From Desulfotomaculum sp. (GTDB taxonomy: Bacteria > Bacillota > Desulfotomaculia > Desulfotomaculales > Desulfallaceae), in contig JAENYQ010000037.1 in NCBI GenBank assembly GCA_016841675.1, positions 1-32,812 on the forward strand: a stretch of DNA of 32,812 nucleotides, given 5' to 3'. This document shows positions 32,382 to 32,812 of the stretch, piece after piece; the first letter of the stretch is position 1; each line of letters starts with the position of its first letter. The notes under the pieces were generated by a model. The model saw nothing but the letters and a program-made list of their open reading frames with translations. It was not told where the DNA came from and ran no database searches. The translations under genes were made by a program, and so were the position numbers.

Positions 32382-32756
32382 ATGGTTGATAATCGGGGTT
32401 ATATCCTGATTGGAGTCTTGTTGTCGTTTGCGTTGTTAAGCATCATTGTGGCTCCGCTAAGTTTGTCACTAACCTTTTCAGCGCAGCAATCGGCCAGCGC
32501 GGCAAATAGGCTTACCGCGCTGGAGCTGGCCCAGGGCAAACTGGAAGAGATGACATCATATAGATACGAGGACATCGGGCCGATGAACAGGGAAAGTTTT
32601 CCCTCACCATTCGGCTTTTTTGATTTTGCCGTACAGGTTGTTGTAGATTGTCCAATTAACGGTTTAAAAAAAATCTCTGTCACGGTATATTACCCGGACT
32701 CCGGCCAAGCTGGCGAAAAAAACGTTTCGGTCACCGGGGCCCGGGCTAGGAGATAA
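32382..32756 (+). CDS. PilV/GspI-like prepilin lacking Glu5
   Basis: ATG 32382 follows GGTGA at 5 bases and gives a 6-residue leader MVDNRG, then YILIGVLLSFALLSIIVAPL. The usual Glu at mature +5 is Gly. The downstream NRLTALELAQGKLEEMTSY matches PilV/GspI proteins. The mature protein is about 118 residues and ends in a small beta domain. An in-frame ATG at 32376 is an alternative. The gene ends the window and is followed by the right copy of the 29-bp repeat. Confidence 0.75.
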   Translation: MVDNRGYILIGVLLSFALLSIIVAPLSLSLTFSAQQSASAANRLTALELAQGKLEEMTSYRYEDIGPMNRESFPSPFGFFDFAVQVVVDCPINGLKKISVTVYYPDSGQAGEKNVSVTGARARR

Positions 32757-32760
32757 CATT

Positions 32761-32789
32761 AACATGATTATTCCCTTTACTCAGTAATC
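32761..32789. repeat. 29-bp direct repeat, right copy
   Basis: It is identical to 2458-2486 and again lies just after a gene stop codon. Related sequence continues to about 32801. The window ends 23 bases later, so what follows cannot be seen. Confidence 0.85.
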
Positions 32790-32812
32790 CCCATTGATGA
32801 GATAAACATTTT

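Noticed and set aside
2458-32789. Integrated element with att sites
   Set aside because: The 29-bp repeats flank the locus, but there is no integrase or transposase and both copies sit at gene ends like dispersed repeats; kept only as an observation.
1-32812. tRNA or rRNA genes
   Set aside because: No cloverleaf-like TTCGA/CCA-bearing segment or rRNA core sequence was noticed in any gap; a dedicated scan was not possible.

Overview
The window looks like a chromosomal segment from a Gram-positive, probably anaerobic Firmicute of the Peptococcaceae / Desulfotomaculum-Pelotomaculum type. This rests on gene content and order (aroC-aroK-aroB followed by pilB-pilT-pilC-pilM-pilN-pilO), strong AGGAGG ribosome sites, c-di-GMP-I riboswitches and SipW-type secretion. 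The taxonomic placement is inference, because no rRNA or marker gene is present.

Layout. (1) 1-2451: end of chorismate synthase, then shikimate kinase and 3-dehydroquinate synthase. (2) 2458-10235: type IV pilus machine. A promoter, a c-di-GMP-I riboswitch and a terminator precede pilB-pilT; after a repeat-filled gap come pilC, pilM, pilN, pilO and a PilP-like gene. (3) 10271-11694: own promoter and major pilin, immediately followed by an RNA resembling the HEARO/omega RNA of IscB elements but with no iscB gene, two terminators and a dead ParA gene. (4) 11695-16322: an O-antigen-ligase-like membrane protein with a TPR tail (candidate pilin glycosyl/oligosaccharyl transferase) and three minor prepilins (PilX-, PilV- and PilW-like) with large exported domains. 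(5) 16432-24485: a second promoter, c-di-GMP-I riboswitch and terminator, heading a long run of co-directional genes: a PilT paralog that has lost its catalytic motifs, a NarX/DesK-type histidine kinase, a SipW/ER-type signal peptidase with an unusual multi-span N-terminus, a DUF5305-like membrane protein and four exported proteins, at least three with SipW-type (TasA/camelysin-like) signal sequences. A NarL-type response regulator faces the end of this run. (6) 25161-31589: accessory and decayed DNA: a DnaD/phage-replication-like protein, a PNPOx-fold protein, a headless IclR gene, a citrate synthase tail with a copy of its terminator, a HepT-MntA toxin-antitoxin pair, a Cys-rich protein, a TRAP permease tail and an intact citrate synthase. 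(7) 31858-32756: two more prepilin-like genes.

How it fits together. Both the pilus motor operon and the pseudo-PilT/SipW/TasA-like operon sit behind c-di-GMP-I riboswitches with terminators, so one second messenger probably coordinates pili and a secreted fibre or matrix at the level of transcription elongation. The second operon is the strongest candidate for an undescribed system: it joins a catalytically dead pilus ATPase, a two-component pair and a dedicated signal peptidase with its fibre-like substrates. No prepilin peptidase gene lies in the window, so it must be elsewhere. A perfect 29-bp direct repeat flanks the interval from the end of aroB to the last prepilin gene.
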